Shown here in pieces: positions 44,540 to 56,495 of a DNA stretch of 64,000 nt (positions are counted from its first letter, which is position 1; the number at the start of each line of letters is the position of its first letter). The stretch is from Malachius bipustulatus (lineage: Eukaryota > Arthropoda > Insecta > Coleoptera > Melyridae): assembly GCA_910589415.1 (NCBI GenBank), contig OU342633.1:13120858-13184857 (forward strand), in the 5' to 3' direction. The notes under the pieces are model-generated. The model saw only the letters and a list, made by a program, of their open reading frames with translations, had not been told where the DNA came from and ran no database searches. The translations under genes were made by a program, and so were the position numbers.

Positions 44540-45231
44540 GACGATTTGCCGCTCTTCTTTCTAAGTGAGGTCTAACCAACTGACTAGCAAGTTCTTTTAT
44601 AAATGCCACTTTATCGATTTTGTGGCTATCTCTAAAAGATTGATGGATTATGTGAGCATTTACCCCGCTGATGCCTAGTAGTTCGACGACTCCGCTGTGT
44701 AAAATAACAAGCCTATAAGTGCTCGAAGTTCTATTAGATCAAAGTATTTTAGCTCGGATTTTGAAGAGGTTTTAAATTTTGATCTTTTTTTGTTGAATTT
44801 TATGATTTGTCCACTGCAAAATCAATTGTAGCATATCCTCAGTAAATAATAGACTCCATGCGGAAATCGGATCTATTTCGTGGCCCAATTGTGCAGAAGG
44901 TCGTATAAACTGTATAATGATGTTGTGTTTCTGGGTTCTACTTCGCGCGACAAAACATTCAGAAGACCACTTGAATCGGTCCTTGCCGTAGTAATTTTTA
45001 CTTTCTTTCTTGAGATCTAGTGTTATCTAACTCCATGTTTTCAATTTCAACCGAGTCTTCATCTTTGGTAGGATTATCCCCTTCAGAGTGTGTCTCATGT
45101 TCCCTGGCAATGCATTCATCACTGTTGGCTGTACCACCATCTTCTGCTTCTTCTAACCACTTCAAAACTGTGCCTTCGAAATCTGGATGTTCATAGCACA
45201 CTCTTTTTGACGATCCAGGTTGTGGATCCAT
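44540..45231 (-). pseudogene. piggyBac-like transposase relic (PGBD4 type)
   Basis: MDPQPGSSKRVCYEHPDFEG and TVLKWLEEAED at 45231 resemble the acidic N-termini of PGBD4-like proteins. After a frameshift, KNYYGKDRFKWSSECFVARS, RTQKHNIII and SAWSLLFTEDMLQLILQWTN form the piggyBac N-terminal domain. After a large deletion, VNAHIIHQSFRD and FIKELASQLVRPHLERR correspond to the end of the catalytic domain. The catalytic core is gone. Confidence 0.65.
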
Positions 45232-45340
45232 AAGTAAGAAGAATAATTTTATTCATAGCTAATTAGGCATTCAAAACTATAAAAATTTAATTTTTCCATA
45301 GCATAGTAAGAAAGTTCTCTAAGACACCCCCAATTTCTGC

Positions 45341-45580
45341 TTATTCACTGGTATCGTCTATGTCTATGTCTATGTCTGGAAAAATGAAGATATCTGGATG
45401 TTGTCGATAATAATTGGGCATGAATTTTAGACGGTAGAGCAGGGTTGTTTCATTCTTAATTTTAATATTGGTAACTTGAGCAATGAATTTCGTTTCGATA
45501 CCTGCTTTGTCATGTTTTAAGGGCACCAACACGAAATCATCAACTAATATTTCAGTTTGTAATAGTGAAAGGCTACAGTA
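45341..45580 (-). pseudogene. C-terminal tail of a transposase, jerky/pogo-like (uncertain)
   Basis: MLVPLKHDKAGIETKFIAQV and the end RQHPDIFIFPDIDID resemble the tail domain of the pogo-like protein at 56881-58005 (EFVAKIIKIG...KKNVFIFPDVED). Upstream minus-strand frames are acidic. No catalytic part is found. Confidence 0.4.
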
Positions 45581-46034
45581 GTAGATTCATGTTCTGCTGA
45601 TTTCTGATTCTGAATCGTATCAATCTAAGAAATTTGAATTATCGGAGGAGTCCTGACAGAGTTCTGTATCAGGTAACTCCGAATCAGATTTGTTAATGTT
45701 GTTTTTGTTGTGCTTTTTCTTCCTGTTCTTTTTGATTTTGAAACGTCGGTTTCAGATAGTTTGTGTGTACCTGTATTTCGATTAGTTTGGGGTTTCGCTT
45801 TGCTTTGCCATTCTTAACCCCTTCAGTGGGCAAAACATTTTTAGGTTTTCTACCCCGTGGTGGGCGGGATTTTTTTTTTTTATATTCGAATTCTCGATAT
45901 TGATATACTTATTATGAAATAATTTGAATTTTTTTTAATGGGTTCAAAAAATTAATTAATTAAAAAAAAACTAGTGTTATTAAATAGCCGGCTATCTATT
46001 TTTGAGGATATATATCCGGATACTTAGCAGGATA

Positions 46035-47024
46035 TACAGGGTGGTCACTTTCAACTGGCTCACCATTGGGATCTCCTAAACCATAAGAGATGCAGGGTTG
46101 CTTAAATTAGATAAAAGTTGCCCAATTTTGTGCTCATTCAGAATCTGAAAAAAAATTCGTATAATTTTAGTTGTTGTTGAAATATCCTGAAAAAAACTGA
46201 AAAATTGAGATTTCTTATTTTAGCCATATCTTTTTTGTTATTGGGAAATGATGAATTATTGTTTGTAGGCTTACATAAGTCGTCAAAAGCTATCCGTTTG
46301 ACATTACAAAAATTTTCAAAGCCGACCGGATCCCAGAGTTTTCATAGCCAACTTTTGTTTTTTTTTTATGGCCTCCATATTGATTTTTTATGTCGTCGAT
46401 ATAAAAAAAATAATGGAAACCAAAATTTAATAAACTTCGAAAAAAAATCCAAAATTTTGATTCTTCTTTTTTCGAAGAAAAACAAAAAAAAATCGCTGAA
46501 ATACGTCAATATAAAGTCATACCTCTGGCCTTATGGTTTTTCAATTTCTCTATGATATTCGGTCTAAAAAGTTTCCTTTTTTTTTAAGGAAAAATAAGAA
46601 TAAAAATTTTTGAAACTTATTTTTTGAAGTTTATTAGTTTTTGTTTCCATTATTTTTTTCATACCGAATGACATAGAAAAACAATATGCCGGCCATAAAA
46701 AAAACAAAAGTTGGCTATGAAAACTTTGGGATCTAGTTGGCTTTGAAATTTTTTGTATTGTCAAACGGATAGCTTTTGACGACTTATGTAAGTCTACAAA
46801 AAATAATTCATTATTTCCCAATAATAAAAAAGATATGGCTAAAATAAGAAATTTTGATTTTTCAGTTTTTTCAGGATATTTCAGCAATGGCTGACGTCCT
46901 AAATTTTGTTTCAGATTCTTATTAAGTATCAAATTGTACAACTTTTCTCTAATTTAACCGACCCTGTATCTCTTATGGTTTAGGAGATCCCAATGGTGAG
47001 CCAGTTGAAAGTGACCACTCTGTA
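46035..47024. mobile_element. Palindromic MITE, 990 bp
   Basis: TACAGGGTGGTCACTTTCAA and CTGGCTCACCATTGGGATCT mirrored by AGATCCCAATGGTGAGCCAG and TTGAAAGTGACCACTCTGTA. Arms about 490 bp, diverged by several percent. Frames of 116 and 125 codons on the two arms are near mirror copies and not genes. Contains AGTTTTCATAGCCAACTTTT, shared with the next two palindromes. Confidence 0.88.
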
Positions 47025-47620
47025 TATCCGACAATTTTTGCTAAAAAAGAATTGAATCAAAATTATGTTTTTTGAATAAGTCTTCACATCCTCTTTAATT
47101 TGACACTAAATAGCCTATACCTACTTCAGTATAAGAAGAAGAAAGTTAGTAACGATTTTCATAAAATAGGAATTTGAAGGTCAAAGTCTACCCTAACCTT
47201 TACAACAAGAAGACTTGACAACTAGGTGACCTATTTTCTACCTTTATATAATTACATATACCTATTTTAGTATAATATAGGATAGGGATAGATTGTGTTT
47301 TCTATGTTTTATGTTGTTGTCTATGACCAACAATAATTGTAAAAATTTTTATAAATGATTATTAAGTTAAATTAATTGGAATATGATAAAATAATATAAT
47401 AATATGTAAAGAAATAATTTATTCATAAATTTCACTAAACAATAAAAAAATTACAAAAACAATATAAACTCCAAAAATAAATAACTTGACTTCTCAATAG
47501 TTAACGAGTTTATAAAATAAAAAATTACATTTTTAAGAAAAAAAAAAGATATGTATACGGTTACTGCCAATGAAATTGAAATTTAAATAGGACAGAAAAA
47601 GAAACTAAAATAAAAATCCT
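47025..47620. other. No supported feature
   Basis: AT-rich spacer between two large palindromes; nothing recognised. Confidence 0.4.
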
Positions 47621-47621
47621 T

Positions 47622-48618
47622 GTACATATGCACCATGTATCCTTCTCTATATTGCTATCTCCTGAACGCTAAGAGATACAGGGTCGGTTAAATTAGAGAA
47701 AAGTTGCACTATTTTGTGGCCATCTCGAATCCATCAAAACATGCGAGATATCTGTGACCGTTCCTGAAATACCCTGAAAAAACTGAAAAATCGAGACTTT
47801 CGTCATATCTTTTTTATTATTATTGGAAATTGATAAATAATTTTTCGTAGGCTTACATAAGCCGTTAAGATCTATCCATCTGTCATCACAAAAATTTTCA
47901 AGGCCGACTAGAACCAAAAGTTTTCACAGTCAACTTTCGTTTTTCTTATGGCCGCCATATTATTTTTTTATGTCGTTCGATATGAAAAAAATAATGGAAA
48001 CCAAAAATTAATAAACTTCAAAAAAAAATTTATTTTTTATTTTTATTCTTTTTTCAAAGAAAAACAAAAAAAAAATCGTCGAAGAACGTCAGCATTTGTA
48101 AGATACGCCAAAATAGTGCTTGCCTTATGGTTTTTTAATTTATCTATGAAATTCGGTCTTGAAAGTTGTCTTTTTTGTAAAGAAAAAAGAAGAATAAAAA
48201 ATTTTTAAATTTATTTTTTGAAGTTTAACAATTTTTAGTTTTTATGATTTTTTTATACCGAACAACATAAAAAAACAATATGGTGGCCATAAGAAAAACG
48301 AAAGTTGACTATGAAAATCCTGGAATCTAGTCGGCTTTGAAAATTTTTGAAATGTCAGATGGGTAGCTCTTGCCGACTTATGTAAGCCCACAAAAAATTA
48401 TTTATTAATCTCCAATAATAAAAAAGATATGGCAAAAATAAGAAATTTCGATTTTTCAGTTTTTTCAGGATATTTCAGGAACGGTCACAGATATTTTGTA
48501 TGTCTTGACTGATTCGAGATGGCCACAAAATTGCGCTTCTTTGGACTTGTTTAACCGACCCTGTATCTGTTAGCGTTAATAGATAGCAATATAGAGAAGG
48601 ATACATGGTGCACCCTGT
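47622..48618. mobile_element. Palindromic MITE, about 1 kb
   Basis: GCACCATGTATCCTTCTCTA and ATTGCTATC mirrored by GATAGCAAT and TAGAGAAGGATACATGGTGC, then ACCCTGTA. Inner arms share GAGATACAGGGTCGGTTAAA and ATGGCCGCCATATT with 46035-47024, while the outermost 40 bp differ, again an older end inside a newer one. Confidence 0.85.
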
Positions 48619-48665
48619 AGTGATAAGTTTTATGTAAGTACTGATAGTTTCATCAGTAATCTTCG

Positions 48666-50997
48666 TCAGTCATTATTTATGATTACCGTTATAGTCTCAG
48701 TTAAATTGTCATCACTAATTTCACTCAACTTGGAATTTTCAATCACATTTGAATATTCTTCAATATCACTTTCTTGAGCTTCAAAAGAATATTTATCACC
48801 AACGTTATAGTTTTCTATTTCTCCATCACTGGGTTTATCGTCAGATATAGACTCTACCTCAAAATCCATTCTTCATCAATACTAAATTCATCTGAACTAT
48901 TCACTACCTCATCTTCATTTATTTCGCAAATATCATGCCCATCTTTACTTTTTCTTCTTATATTAGTAGAATTATTTTCAAAAGCTTCATTGTCCAGTAA
49001 CTGTAAATTGAACTTAATTGACACTAGTTTATTGGCTCTTTCAATACTTAAACGATTTCTTTTTCTAGTTTGTATCAGGGAATAGGTACTCCAGTTCCTC
49101 TCACAGCTCGCTGAAGTGACTGGGAAGCTCATCATTTTTATCGCCAGCTTACTTAACTCTTGATTTTTGAAAAAAGCCTTCCACCAGGTAATGCCGTCGA
49201 CATTAGCTGCGGATTTCCAAACATTCATATTACTCCAAGGTCCAGTTTGCGCCTTGAATTCGGCATAATTTGCTAATACTTTCTCAATATCATACTTACG
49301 CGTTCTGTCGCGAATTTGATAATAAAATCAAGAGCTTGATTTTCCTGTTCATCTGTTAGTGTAATGGTTTTCACTCTGGGGTCCAGTAAATAACTTGCTA
49401 ATTGTGCAGGATGAGAAATGAAGGATTTGCTTGTCTCTAACATCCTTATAGCCATGTGCCTTTCATTAACTTGCAAAAATTCTATTTTTCATTTATTAAA
49501 GTATCTACACTTTGAATTGAAGGATATATTTTAGCTAAATTTGGCGCTCTCCCTCAAGAAGCTTTATAATGTCAGACATTGGGTCAGTGAGTTCTACTAT
49601 GGCTCTAACTTTGGGCCAAAACTGATCTTCGTCCATTATGTAACGACGAGTTCGTGAATCGATACGTGGTCTTATTAACTTATGAACTGTAGCACTTTGT
49701 AATTTTTCTTTGTTTTTCAATAAACTTTTAAGGGAATAAACTGTGGATGCCCACCTTGTGTCAACCGCCGTTATTAAAGCACTTTCTTTATTATTTTCTT
49801 CAAGCTGTATTTCTTTTAAAACTTGTTTGACAGTATGTTTATTTAAAAAAAAAATTAATTAAATCTTTTCCTACTGCTGTACACTTGGAAATTGTAGGAA
49901 TAGTAAAGGGATCCTTTATTAGCAAGTTGATACCATGGATACTTATCAGAGAGAATTTGCCACGCTGCCTTCATGTTTCTTGCGTTATCAGTTACAACAG
50001 CATCTACGTTTTCAGGGCCCATTTCCTCAATAGATTGGAATAAAATTCTAGCAGCGTACTCTCCTGTATGACTCTCTGTTTTGCTGTCTATTGCTTTATA
50101 AAAAACAGGTACAGGTGTTGAAAATATAATATTTATTAGTGGAATACCGTTTATATTGGTCCAACTATCAGACAGTAGAGTCAATGAGTCACTAGATGAT
50201 AATTTTTCTTTCACTTTACATTGCACTAGTTCATATTCCTTATCTAGTAACTTGGTTGAAACCTGGAATGGTGGTTTAAAAGCAGGTCTCAGATGTTGTA
50301 AGAAGTTTTTAAAATGTGTATTCTCAACCAGTGATAAGGAAGATGATGTCGCATAAATAGCTCTGGCCAATAATGTATCTAAATTTGAACCTTCTTGCTC
50401 TGTCATATAATCCATAAACTTATCCAGGTGGGAAGATATTATAAAATCTCCAGACTGAAATATTTAAATTCGATCAATCAATCAATAAAGTATCTCTCAA
50501 AATAATAGGCGACTGGGCACAGTCCGAGAATTACTATTGCTAAAACTCCACTTAATATTGAATATAAATGTATGATTATAATACAGGGAGGTAATTCAGA
50601 TTGAAAATTCATAAAACTATTAAAATTAAAAGACAAAACATTATGTGTACCGTACCTATATTGAATAATCGGTTAGTGTTTAGCCTTCTGTTATGTAAGG
50701 TTGATTAGAAGATTGAGATTTATTTTAATTAGATTTTACCTTATTTAGTTTATTTAATTTGGAGGATTGAGACTCTTGATCATTATTAGCACTGACACTG
50801 CTACTGTTCCCTTGGATTTCAATATTCTGTTCCTTAAATATTTTTTTTTGTACAACATCCGGGGCTTTGGTACAAATTGCAATGTGCTTTTCCATTCTTT
50901 TTGGATTTGACGTATAGGTTTTTTTTTTGCAAAAATTGCATTCTCCATTTATGTATTTAGATTTACCTTTTGATGTCTTTTTAAAGTATTTCCACAC
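48666..50997 (-). pseudogene. hAT transposase with BED zinc finger, multiply broken
   Basis: 50997-50725 gives a BED finger (GECNFCKKKTYTSNPKRMEK then HIAIC). 50415-49855 gives the first RNase H-like part with LTLLSDSWTNINGIPLINII and DAVVTDNARNMKAAW. 49720-49273 gives the insertion-domain region. 49228-48854 gives the hAT dimerisation tail with WWKAFFKNQELSKLAIKMMS and SCERNWSTYSLIQTRKRNRL. An acidic tail ends at 48666. Stops and frameshifts separate each block. Terminal repeats and an 8-bp duplication were not identified. The relic sits between two related palindromic sequences. Confidence 0.85.
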
Positions 50998-51019
50998 GTA
51001 ACTTGCTAGGCATCTTATA

Positions 51020-51540
51020 CGCGGGTACGTTCAGGCGTTGCTGAAATATCCTGAAAAAAACTTGAAAAAGGAGATTCCTTATTTCAATCATATCTTTTTT
51101 ATTATTGAAAAGAAATTGAAATATTTTTGTGTGTTTACAAAAGTCATCAAAAGGTATCATCTGTCATTTCCAAAATTTTCAAGGACTAATAAACTACATC
51201 CCAGAGTTTTCATAGTCAACTTTTGTTTTTCTTATGGCCGCCATATTGTTTTTCTATGCCATTTGGTATGAAAAAAAATAATGGAAACCAAAAACTAATA
51301 AACTTCAAAAAATAAATTTCAAAAATTTTAATTCTTCTTTTTCCAAAAAAAATACAACTTTTTAGATAGAATATCATAGAGAAATTAAAAAAAACATGAG
51401 GCAAGCAGTATGACTTCATATTGACGTATTTCAGCGATTTTTTTTTGTTTTTCTTCGAAAAAAGAAGAATAAAAATTTTTGAAATCTATTTTTTGAAGTT
51501 TATTAGTTTTTGGTTTCTATCATTTTTTTCATTTTATCAT
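51020..51540. repeat. Partial copy of the 1-kb palindrome family
   Basis: GCTGAAATATCCTGAAAAAA through CATAGTCAACTTTTGTTTTTC, CTTATGGCCGCCATATTG and TTTCAGCGATTTTTTTTTGT matches inner arms of 46035-47024. The outer termini are missing. Confidence 0.7.
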
Positions 51541-51634
51541 CACTTTATGAACTTTTATGAACTTTTCAGGGCTATTTTTACGCTCTAACCTGGGGCTTCC
51601 TGAGGCAGACCAAACACACAGAGCCATCCAGTCA

Positions 51635-51698
51635 TCTCGAAGCTGCAGACAACGTTGTTTCGGTCTCTTTATGACCTCATCAGTACAGCACTTCGAGA
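51635..51698 (-). ncRNA. Hammerhead ribozyme with long stem I
   Basis: Minus strand: stem I TCTCGAAG, bulge, CTGTA; core CTGATGA (51683-51677); stem II GGTC, loop ATAAAGA, GACC; core GAAA (51661-51658); stem III on ACAACGTTGT; cleavage triplet GTC ending at 51648; then TGCAG and CTTCGAGA closing stem I (13 bp with a 2-base bulge). It is the best-formed stem I of the set. The surrounding 200 bp show no coding frame. Confidence 0.88.
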
Positions 51699-51759
51699 AA
51701 TAACCAGAGGATGCATGCCAGGTCAGTCCAGGAAGCCTTTATTTGTTAATATATAAATA

Positions 51760-52390
51760 TCAATAGATTATAAGATGTTTTATACATATTGATCTTAAAA
51801 AAAGACTGCAGCTAGCGCTCATACAAAGTAGTAAATTGAGAAGACTGAAGACTGATAAATGAGGTTATTTAATGTTCTTCTTTTTGTTTGTGGTTTTTAC
51901 TGTAACACTGCCACCTTTACTTAATAATCTTAAGTAAACTAAAAATAAATTAACTTAAAAGTAAAATAACTTAATAATAATAATCACAAGCCGTGATGGT
52001 CGATGTGGCAACACTGCAGTAGGCTGGAGTGGTAGGCCTACTAACTGTCTACTGTTCTATTTTATTATTTTATTAAAGTAGAACTGGAAACAGCTGTTTA
52101 CCAAGAAAGTTTTTCTTTCATTAATGTTTCATTAAGAATGATTAAAATTTTTATTATTGATTGCTTAATTTTGAGTAATAGTAGGTACCAATTGAAGTAT
52201 TTAGGTACCTACTTAATTATTTCAAAAATATGATAAATTCAAACCAATATTTATAATTATTGAACACTTAAAAACACAAATGGAAGCTTGGGAAATGAAA
52301 TTACTGTTATGCTTTTCAGACAATAAAATTAATTGAATACTCCTTACATAAATATTAAACATAAAATAAAAATACATTAAAACAAAAATA
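51760..52390. other. Probable 3' non-coding end of the P-like element, nothing else seen
   Basis: AT-rich and downstream of the transposase stop. No terminal inverted repeat could be fixed. Confidence 0.35.
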
Positions 52391-53056
52391 TCATTTTATT
52401 GTTGCCAGTTTTCGTTTTTTCATTGAAGTATTCATGTCATTGATGGGTTTACTTTTTAACTTAGAATAATTATTTATAAAAATATTACCGAACACATGAA
52501 TTAACTTATTAAAAAGTTTATCAAAGTTATTTCCACACTTACACAAGTGGCCAAATTCATCATAAAAAGAATTCTGATCTAAACTTTTTATTGTCAAATC
52601 TGTAAGAGTTTCATGATGACGTGAAGAACCCAAAAATCTTCTTTCATATTCCTCATCGCTTATTATAAATTGGAATATAGCACATATGTGATAAAAAACA
52701 GTAAACACTTCTTCCGAACCTTTCAGTAAACCACCCCTTTGCAAGTGATCAAAGTATACTTCATTAGTAACATTATTGTCATCTTTAAACAAACCAATAC
52801 ACAGATTACATTGTAATTTTTTTATTACAGAACGATATGCGTATCCACAGATATAGTCACTTACTCCTTTATCACATTCCTCGTACATTTCTAAATAATC
52901 ACTACTTAAAATAAAGTGAAATTCATGCGACAGTACATCTGTTTCACATTCGTTTACTTGATTTTGATAGTAGAGATATCTTTTAAAGTTAACCGATCAG
53001 TTTTAATTAATTCAAACAGTTTCCTGATCCGAATTTTTTTTCTGATTCTAAAACTT
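52391..53056 (-). pseudogene. P-like transposase C-terminus
   Basis: After the LINE tail the frame resumes as LESEKKIRIRKLFELIKTDR. After a frameshift near 52970 it gives YEECDKGVSDYICGYAYRSV, the IxGYxxR/K block that follows in P/THAP9 proteins, and FDHLQRGGLLKGSEEVFTVF. It ends at 52391 with a basic tail. The C-terminal alpha-helical part is of normal length. Confidence 0.8.
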
Positions 53057-54644
53057 TATTTATTTATTTTTATTTATTTATTTATTCAAGTATTTACATT
53101 TACGGGCAAGCCCAAATAATGTATTTACAGTTACACAACACTTATATTGAAATTAACTAATAATTAACTTTTCTTACTTATTAACAAATCGAGCATCTTA
53201 TCATTGATTGCTAAGGAAAGCTTTCAGTGCCCTTAAGGAGCTGAAAAATATGTCCAAGCCAGGATAGCGAGTCATAAAGTCGTTAGTATGGTTGATCATA
53301 TCTGTTATTGGAGAGAATAGGCCATAATTAGTTTTGTGTGGTGGTGGAGCAAATAGGGCAGCTGATCTTGTGGGGTATATAGGAGTTCGAATAGCAATTT
53401 GCGCTAATAATTCCGGACAGCTAAGAAGACCATTGAAGAGCTTGTAGATAAAAATTACATATCGACCAGAACGTCTAGCTTGCAGCGACTGGCAGTGAAC
53501 GAGCTGGAGCCTTTCTGGGTAGGTATATAAGGATTTGTCAATATTGGATTTGAACAAAAGATAATTGATCATTTTTCGTTGTACCCGTTCCAAACGATCA
53601 ATGTGACAGTTGTAGTTGGGGTTCCAAACAAGAGAGCCGAATTCCAAGATTGATCTGACCAAAGAGAAGTACAAAATTTTTATAGATGAAATGTCCTTGA
53701 AATCTCTTGTTTGGCGCTTAATAAAACCTACCAACCTGTAGCATCGGCCAATAATTGAGGAAATATGTGCCTCGAAGCATAATTTAGAATCAAGAATCAT
53801 TCCCAGGTCTCTAACCTTGTATTCGCGTTGTAAAAGTTGGCCATCCGTATAATATGAAAACACAAGTGGCGAAATTTTCCTGGAGAATGATATCACGCAA
53901 CATTTATCTCTGTTCAAGAAGAGTTTATTAGCTATGCACCATTCATTCAATCTGTCCAAGTCGCTTTGCAGCTTCAAAGAATCTGACAGATCATTGACAA
54001 CCGCGAACACTTTCACATCATCTGCAAATAGTAGGGATTTAGAGTATTTAAAGACAGCTGTTATGTCATTTATGAATAAGGAGAACAATAGTGGACCGCA
54101 GTGACTCCCCTGTGGTACACCCGACGTTACCGATATTTCGTACGAAACATAGCTTCCAATTTTCACCACCTGGGTTCTACCATGTAAGAAGGTTTCTAGC
54201 CACGATAGCAGATTGCCCGAAATGCCGCAATGGAAGAGTTTCTCAGTGAGCAAAGACAGGTCCACTTTATCGAAGGCTTTACTAAAATCTGTGTAAACAG
54301 AGTCGACCTGTAGCCCAGACTCTATAGCATTATAAATATAGGAGGTATAGCACAATAGATTTGTTTCCACGCTGCGTCCGCGATAAAAACCATGTTGTTG
54401 GTCAGCAATATGGTTCCTAAAAACATTGAATATTACATCCGAAACCAGAGAATCAAAGACCTTTGCTATAGCACTTACCATACATATAGGTCTATAATTT
54501 ACAACCTTATTTTTATCACCAGATTTAAATAAAGGAAAAACAAATGACATTTTCCACTTTTTTGGAAAATAGCCCTTGCACATTGAGTGATTATAAATAA
54601 GAGAGATAGGCAAGGCTAATGAGGATTTGAAAAGTTTCAAAAAG
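53057..54644 (-). mobile_element. 5'-truncated Jockey-like LINE with 6-bp target duplication
   Basis: AAACTT occurs at 53051-53056 and 54645-54650, flanking an insert whose 3' end is a TAAA-type repeat (53057-53090). The P-element frame is rejoined when the insert is removed. It carries an uninterrupted 3' half of ORF2. Confidence 0.85.
53201..54640 (-). CDS. LINE reverse transcriptase, intact 479-codon 3' part
   Basis: It begins within the fingers domain (ALPISLIYNHSMCKGYFPKK) and contains FPLFKSGDKNKVVNYRPICM, QHGFYRGRSVETNLL, VYTDFSKAFDKVDLSLL, SGVPQGSHCGPLLFSLFIND and the catalytic LLFADDVKVF. The thumb and C-terminal tail follow, including EFGSLVWNPNYNCHIDRLER. No stop interrupts it, unlike the related copy at 18161-21045, so the insertion is comparatively recent. 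It cannot be mobile alone because the endonuclease and ORF1 are missing. Confidence 0.87.
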   Translation of the reverse strand: MKLFKSSLALPISLIYNHSMCKGYFPKKWKMSFVFPLFKSGDKNKVVNYRPICMVSAIAKVFDSLVSDVIFNVFRNHIADQQHGFYRGRSVETNLLCYTSYIYNAIESGLQVDSVYTDFSKAFDKVDLSLLTEKLFHCGISGNLLSWLETFLHGRTQVVKIGSYVSYEISVTSGVPQGSHCGPLLFSLFINDITAVFKYSKSLLFADDVKVFAVVNDLSDSLKLQSDLDRLNEWCIANKLFLNRDKCCVISFSRKISPLVFSYYTDGQLLQREYKVRDLGMILDSKLCFEAHISSIIGRCYRLVGFIKRQTRDFKDISSIKILYFSLVRSILEFGSLVWNPNYNCHIDRLERVQRKMINYLLFKSNIDKSLYTYPERLQLVHCQSLQARRSGRYVIFIYKLFNGLLSCPELLAQIAIRTPIYPTRSAALFAPPPHKTNYGLFSPITDMINHTNDFMTRYPGLDIFFSSLRALKAFLSNQ

Positions 54645-54650
54645 AAACTT

Positions 54651-54812
54651 GGGTATAAGATACGTGATAATTACAACCAGACAGTTTTCGATATTGTCCA
54701 AAACGTCTTTCTAAATTGTCAGTCTGGAATTTACCTAACAATAAATAATTTACACCAGGTATCGCTTGGTCCATACAAACTTTTTTACATGATATATTTA
54801 TAAACACAACAG
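54651..54812 (-). pseudogene. P-like transposase segment between pogo and LINE insertions
   Basis: It reads KVCMDQAIPGVNYLLLGKF, then QTDNLERRFGQYRKLSGCNY, the QTDxLExRFGxYRxLSGxNY signature just downstream of the catalytic Glu region of P transposases. It is open on both edges and only 54 codons long because it is bounded by two insertions. Confidence 0.83.
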
Positions 54813-55050
54813 TACCGTCAACTGGGTATTTATGGAACGAAATTTTAAGTTTTTTTGCTATAACTTTGTTATAAAAATTGATTTTAAAATTAACAAAAGT
54901 AGGGCTTATTTGAATTTATCTCCCAAATAATATCCCAAAAGGCCATGCTAAAAAATTTCCCATTTATTCAATAAAAAATTAATTACTTACGTTCCATATA
55001 ACCCAGTCGGTGGGGTTATATGAAACAAATACATTTTCTTGTGTAGAAAG

Positions 55051-56495
55051 CAGGGTTCGAAAAAATCATGATTTTTTTTATAAAAATCAAAAATCAATGA
55101 TTTTAATTAAAAAAATCAAAAAAATCGTGATTTTTTTGATTTATTTGATTTTTTTGATTTCTTTATTTTTTTTTTTTTATTTCTAATAATGTGGTATGAT
55201 CTATTTTCCGCTCTTTTACGCTCTCACATCAGATATGTGAGAAGTTTTTGCTTCATATTTTCGTTAAGGCTAACAAGTGGTCGCCACACCATGAATTTTG
55301 CGTTTTCTCTTGTATTTTTTTTCTTCACTTTTGGTTTTGTTGAATTATACAGGGTGTTAAGAAAATGACGGATAAACTCTTCAGTAAATTGTAGGGGACA
55401 CTCAGTAGAGTACGGGAAAAATAATTTTAAAAAAATTCAGAGCTACATTGTAAAAGATATAAGCAAAATATTGAGCAATAAATTCGGCAACGTTCAACAC
55501 TATAACTGCTGGTATTTGGTAATTTCGTCTAATTTCTAACAATGTAGGTAGTTAAGGTATCAAAACCGTTGTTGCCAAATTCATTTTTCAGCATCTTGGA
55601 AAAGAAAAAAAATTATCTTATTAAATTTTCCAAGCCTGGGATACATTTTAAGCAATTTTTTTCAATTGATAACGATTAAGGTACCCTTTTTATATCTGTA
55701 AAATCATCTGGTTTTTGCAAATAACGAAAAACAAAGATAGTAAAATGTTAACTTTGGCATTTTTTATCTCGCCAAATTGAAGACCAGAATTTTTTAAATT
55801 GTTTTTCCCGTACTCTACTGAGTGTCCCCTACAATGTACTGAAGAGTTTATCCGTCATTTTCTTAACACCCTGTATAATTTAAAAATAATAAAATTAAAT
55901 TAAAGAATTGGAACAAATTTATTTACCAGAATCAGTTAAAATTCAGAAAAGTTAGAAACATTTTTTATGAATTCTACTTATGAAGAATTCTTTAGGGGGC
56001 CGAAGTATCACAAAAAGCCCTCCAAACCCTCTCACTATTCAAGAACACATAATAAATAATAAAAAAGGACAAATATTCTTGTTCCTTTATATTTTTTATT
56101 TCCAAGTTCATGGTCCAGCTAAGTGAGATGAAAAGAAAGATGCAGGAGACGAAATATAGATAATTGATACAATAATTTGTTGTTTCCCTAATAACCTACT
56201 GCATCTATTCAGACTTCAGCAGGAATACATAAATTATGATCACCATTTGAAGGTTTCAAGTCTACTACTAAATCTGAAGTTTATGGTATCCTTCACCCTT
56301 CTATATAATATTGTGTGATTTTTGTGGCACCAATTAAAATTTATTATAGTAAATAAAAAACTCCATAAAAACATAGTATTTCTGATTTTTGATTTTTTTG
56401 ATTTTAATCGTTGATTAATATAAAAAAATCACTTGATTTAAATCGTTGATTTAAATCGTGATTTAAATCAAATGATTTAAATCGGGCGAACCCTG
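55051..56495. mobile_element. hAT-type MITE with perfect 8-bp target duplication
   Basis: GTAGAAAG is present at 55043-55050 and 56496-56503. The ends are CAGGGTTCGAAAAAATCATG and ATTTAAATCGGGCGAACCCTG shortened at the right to CGAACCCTG. The subterminal regions are dense in AAATCATGATTT-like motifs. It holds the palindromic MITE 55348-55875 and no transposase. Confidence 0.92.
55348..55875. mobile_element. Palindromic MITE with TACAGGGTGTTAAGAAAATG ends, second full copy
   Basis: Same ends and size as 31426-31952 (TACAGGGTGTTAAGAAAATG and CATTTTCTTAACACCCTGTA), TA on each side. It is the innermost of four nested insertions (P, pogo, hAT MITE, this). Confidence 0.9.

Noticed and set aside
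46205..46941. Two long frames of 116 and 125 codons on opposite strands
   Set aside because: They are mirror images in the arms of the palindrome 46035-47024 and have no recognisable motif.
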